Made by a program: the position numbers and the translations under genes | Notes under the pieces: generated by a model | Told to the model about the DNA's origin: nothing | What the model saw: only the letters and a program-made list of their open reading frames with translations | Databases searched by the model: none | NCBI RefSeq assembly: GCF_900176515.1 | Contig: NZ_FWXV01000013.1 | Coordinates: 248,001 to 312,000, forward strand | Direction: 5' to 3' | Length of the DNA: 64,000 bases | DNA from: Kibdelosporangium aridum | Lineage (GTDB): Bacteria; Actinomycetota; Actinomycetes; Mycobacteriales; Pseudonocardiaceae | In this document: positions 62,466-64,000 of the stretch, piece by piece | How positions within the stretch are numbered: position 1 is the first letter of the stretch | Layout of the letters: each line of letters opens with the position of its first letter

Positions 62466-63065
62466 GTGACCCACGAGCTTGGCGAGTTCGTCCGCGTACT
62501 TCTCGATGAACTCGGGCGAAGCCGCGTCCTCGCCGGTGATGTGACGGACCAACAACGGCACGGTCAGGCTCGCGCTCGCCGCGTTGATCAGTGCGAGGAG
62601 CAGGTACGCCGGGTCCAGATCAGCCGGGATCTCGCCGCGCTGCTGGCGTTCCCGCATCTGCTCGACCTGACCGCGCATGAACTCGGCCTCTTGAACTGAG
62701 CCCGGGTTCTCGCCGGACATGTTCGCCCACACCATCACCCGGCCCCAGTCACGGTCCTCCCCGGTGTTGAGCGTGAACTGACGGATCACGTCGGTCAGTG
62801 GCTGGTCCGTTGTGGACATCTGACTGCCGGTGTGGTGCCACTGGACCGCCAGCTCCTGGTAGAGGCCCTCTTTTCCGCCGAAGTAGTACGAGATCAGCTG
62901 CTTGTTCACGCCCGCGCGGTCGGCGATGTCGCTGACTCTGGCCGCGGCGAAGCCCTTCGCGCCGAACTCGACTTTCGCCGCGTCGAGGATCTTGCGCTTG
63001 GTCCGCTCCGGGTCGCGCTGTTTCTCGGCCGGGGCACGCCGGGGGCGGCGGGTGGTCTCAGACAC
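62442..63065 (-). CDS. TetR-family transcriptional regulator
   Basis: A 207-residue regulator. After a basic N-terminus the DNA-binding helix-turn-helix reads KRKILDAAKVEFGAKGFAAA, RVSDIADRAGVNKQLISYYF, then GGKEGLYQELAVQWH. The ligand domain is helical with several Trp and Met residues (WGRVMVWANMSGENPG). It is divergent from a flavin monooxygenase, with a palindrome over that gene's promoter, so repression of the monooxygenase, relieved by its substrate or product, is a likely arrangement. The ligand is unknown. Confidence 0.92.
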   Translation of the reverse strand: MSETTRRPRRAPAEKQRDPERTKRKILDAAKVEFGAKGFAAARVSDIADRAGVNKQLISYYFGGKEGLYQELAVQWHHTGSQMSTTDQPLTDVIRQFTLNTGEDRDWGRVMVWANMSGENPGSVQEAEFMRGQVEQMRERQQRGEIPADLDPAYLLLALINAASASLTVPLLVRHITGEDAASPEFIEKYADELAKLVGHLIRADRD

Positions 63066-63102
63066 GCTATCAGAGTAGCGGCTGACTCAATCAAATATAA
63101 GG

Positions 63103-63131
63103 TTGACACAATCATCCGTCAGGTTGATTAT
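63103..63131 (+). promoter_or_regulatory. Monooxygenase promoter overlapped by a TetR-type operator
   Basis: TTGACA (63103-63108) and GATTAT (63126-63131) are 17 bp apart, close to the sigma-70 consensus. AATCATCC-GTCA-GGTTGATT (63110-63129) is a 20-bp palindrome with one mismatch, lying exactly between the two elements. A bound repressor would block RNA polymerase. A related half-site, CAATCA, lies at about 63089-63094. Confidence 0.7.
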
Positions 63132-63155
63132 GGGTGTATCGACCGAGGAGGAGAC

Positions 63156-64000
63156 ATGAAGGTTCTAGTTGTGGGCGGTGGGACAGGCGGGCTCTGCTTG
63201 GCGCAAGGGCTGCGCCAGGCCGGCGTTGACGTGCAGGTGTACGAGCGAAGCCGTACTCGCACCGAGCGTCTGCAGGGTTATCGCGTGCACATCAGCCCGC
63301 ATGGGGCAGCGGCTTTACATGAGTGTCTGCCGCCTCAGCTTTGGCGAAGGTTTGTCGACTCGTGCGGCAAGTCCGGCGACTACCGGTTTCTGACCGAACA
63401 GTTGACTGAGCTGCTGCTGATCGAGGACGAGCTGACCTCCGGTCCGGACGCGGCGTCGGCGCACCACTCGGCCAGCCGGATCACCTTGCACCAGGTGCTG
63501 TCCGCCGGGCTGGAGGACGTGTTGCACTACGACAAGGAATTCGTGCGCTACGAACGGAACCCGGACGGGACGGTCACGTGCCACTTCGCGGACGGCACAA
63601 CGGCAACGGGTGATGTCGTGGTCGGTGCGGACGGCGGCAACTCGCGCATGCGCAAGCAATACCTTCCGCACGCCGAGCGGATCGACACCGGGATCATCGC
63701 GATCGCGGGCAAGTTCCCGTTGACCGAAGAGACACGTCGATTGCTGCCGTCAAGGCTGGTCGAAGGCCCGAACACCATCATGCCGCCCAAGGGGTGCTGC
63801 ATGTTCGTGGCGCCGCACGAGCTGGGCGGGGGAGTGAACGACGAGACCTTCGAGTACAACGAGGTCTTGTTCGAGAACACCCAGAGTTACGTGATGTGGG
63901 CGTTCGCGGCCAACAGTGGCCGGTTCCCCGTCCAGGTGTCCGAACTGGACGGTGACGGACTGCGCGACATGGTCGGCGGGATGATCGCGGACTGGCATCC
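63156..64000 (+). CDS. FAD-dependent monooxygenase (partial, cut by window edge)
   Basis: The frame is open from ATG 63156, after GAGGAGGAG, to the window end (281 codons). It begins MKVLVVGGGTGGLCLAQGLR, the dinucleotide-binding GxGxxG (here GGGTGG), then VYERSRTRTERLQGYRVHIS, and DVVVGADGGNSRMRKQYLP near residue 152, the DG motif that binds FAD and NAD(P)H in class A flavin monooxygenases. Such enzymes hydroxylate aromatics, including antibiotics. Codon 54 is TTA (63315-63317), rare in this genome and in Streptomyces dependent on bldA tRNA. The substrate is unknown. Confidence 0.85.
   Translation, partial: MKVLVVGGGTGGLCLAQGLRQAGVDVQVYERSRTRTERLQGYRVHISPHGAAALHECLPPQLWRRFVDSCGKSGDYRFLTEQLTELLLIEDELTSGPDAASAHHSASRITLHQVLSAGLEDVLHYDKEFVRYERNPDGTVTCHFADGTTATGDVVVGADGGNSRMRKQYLPHAERIDTGIIAIAGKFPLTEETRRLLPSRLVEGPNTIMPPKGCCMFVAPHELGGGVNDETFEYNEVLFENTQSYVMWAFAANSGRFPVQVSELDGDGLRDMVGGMIADWH

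Overview
The window is high-GC DNA (roughly two thirds G+C by eye) with frequent GTG/TTG starts, many 4-nt stop/start overlaps and several apparently leaderless genes. The gene order MscS-type channel, HNH nuclease, ctaJ/DUF5130, pepN, mycothiol-type DsbA protein, rpiB, nei-like glycosylase, tig-clpP1-clpP2-clpX, valS, folC-DUF4233-ndk, rne-rplU-rpmA-obg-proB matches, from memory, the Rv2470 to Rv2439c stretch of Mycobacterium tuberculosis. I infer an actinomycete of the Pseudonocardiales (Amycolatopsis/Kibdelosporangium-like). No database search was possible.

Layout. 0-11 kb: an MscS fragment, an HNH nuclease, an unusual hexapeptide-repeat protein next to a 36-bp minisatellite, ctaJ and DUF5130, pepN, a DsbA-like reductase, an aldehyde dehydrogenase, a metallo-beta-lactamase/ComB-like pair, rpiB, nei and a secreted HNH lipoprotein. 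11-18 kb: an accessory interval with two intergenic repeat arrays, a membrane protein, Eis and GNAT acetyltransferases, a thioesterase, DUF6176, a cyclase, a truncated PP2C phosphatase, a GNAT, an integrase remnant and divergent tRNA-Gly/tRNA-Pro genes. 18-23 kb: the proteostasis cluster tig, clpP1P2, clpX. 23-32 kb: a Tat-exported esterase, fdhD divergent from an OFA-type transporter with its small subunit, VOC/SDR genes, a CPT-like kinase and a MacB/FtsX-type exporter. 32-36 kb: an exported protein of unknown function, valS, then about 1 kb of gene-free repeat DNA.

36-41 kb is a coherent module: histidine kinase and response regulator, divergent from a ferric-reductase-like transmembrane flavoprotein, an FMN-binding lipid- or membrane-anchored protein and an ApbE flavin transferase. 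41-45 kb holds folC, DUF4233, a PhoD phosphatase and ndk. 45-51.5 kb holds an NmrA-type reductase and two unrelated ABC exporter sets, the second divergent from a GntR/YtrA-like regulator across a strong dyad. 51.5-64 kb holds the radical SAM/DUF2344 pair (interrupted by a subtilase), rne, rplU-rpmA, obg-proB, then a TetR regulator divergent from a flavin monooxygenase that runs off the window.

The most unusual items are the GTRVT-repeat protein (1216-1617), the family of intergenic minisatellites and a 35-bp perfect inverted repeat pair 18 kb apart, the integrase scar at tRNA-Gly, a likely CTG start codon, and several strong palindromes in leader regions (clpX, the ABC exporter at 31.4 kb, the NmrA reductase, the GntR/ABC region, the TetR/monooxygenase region).
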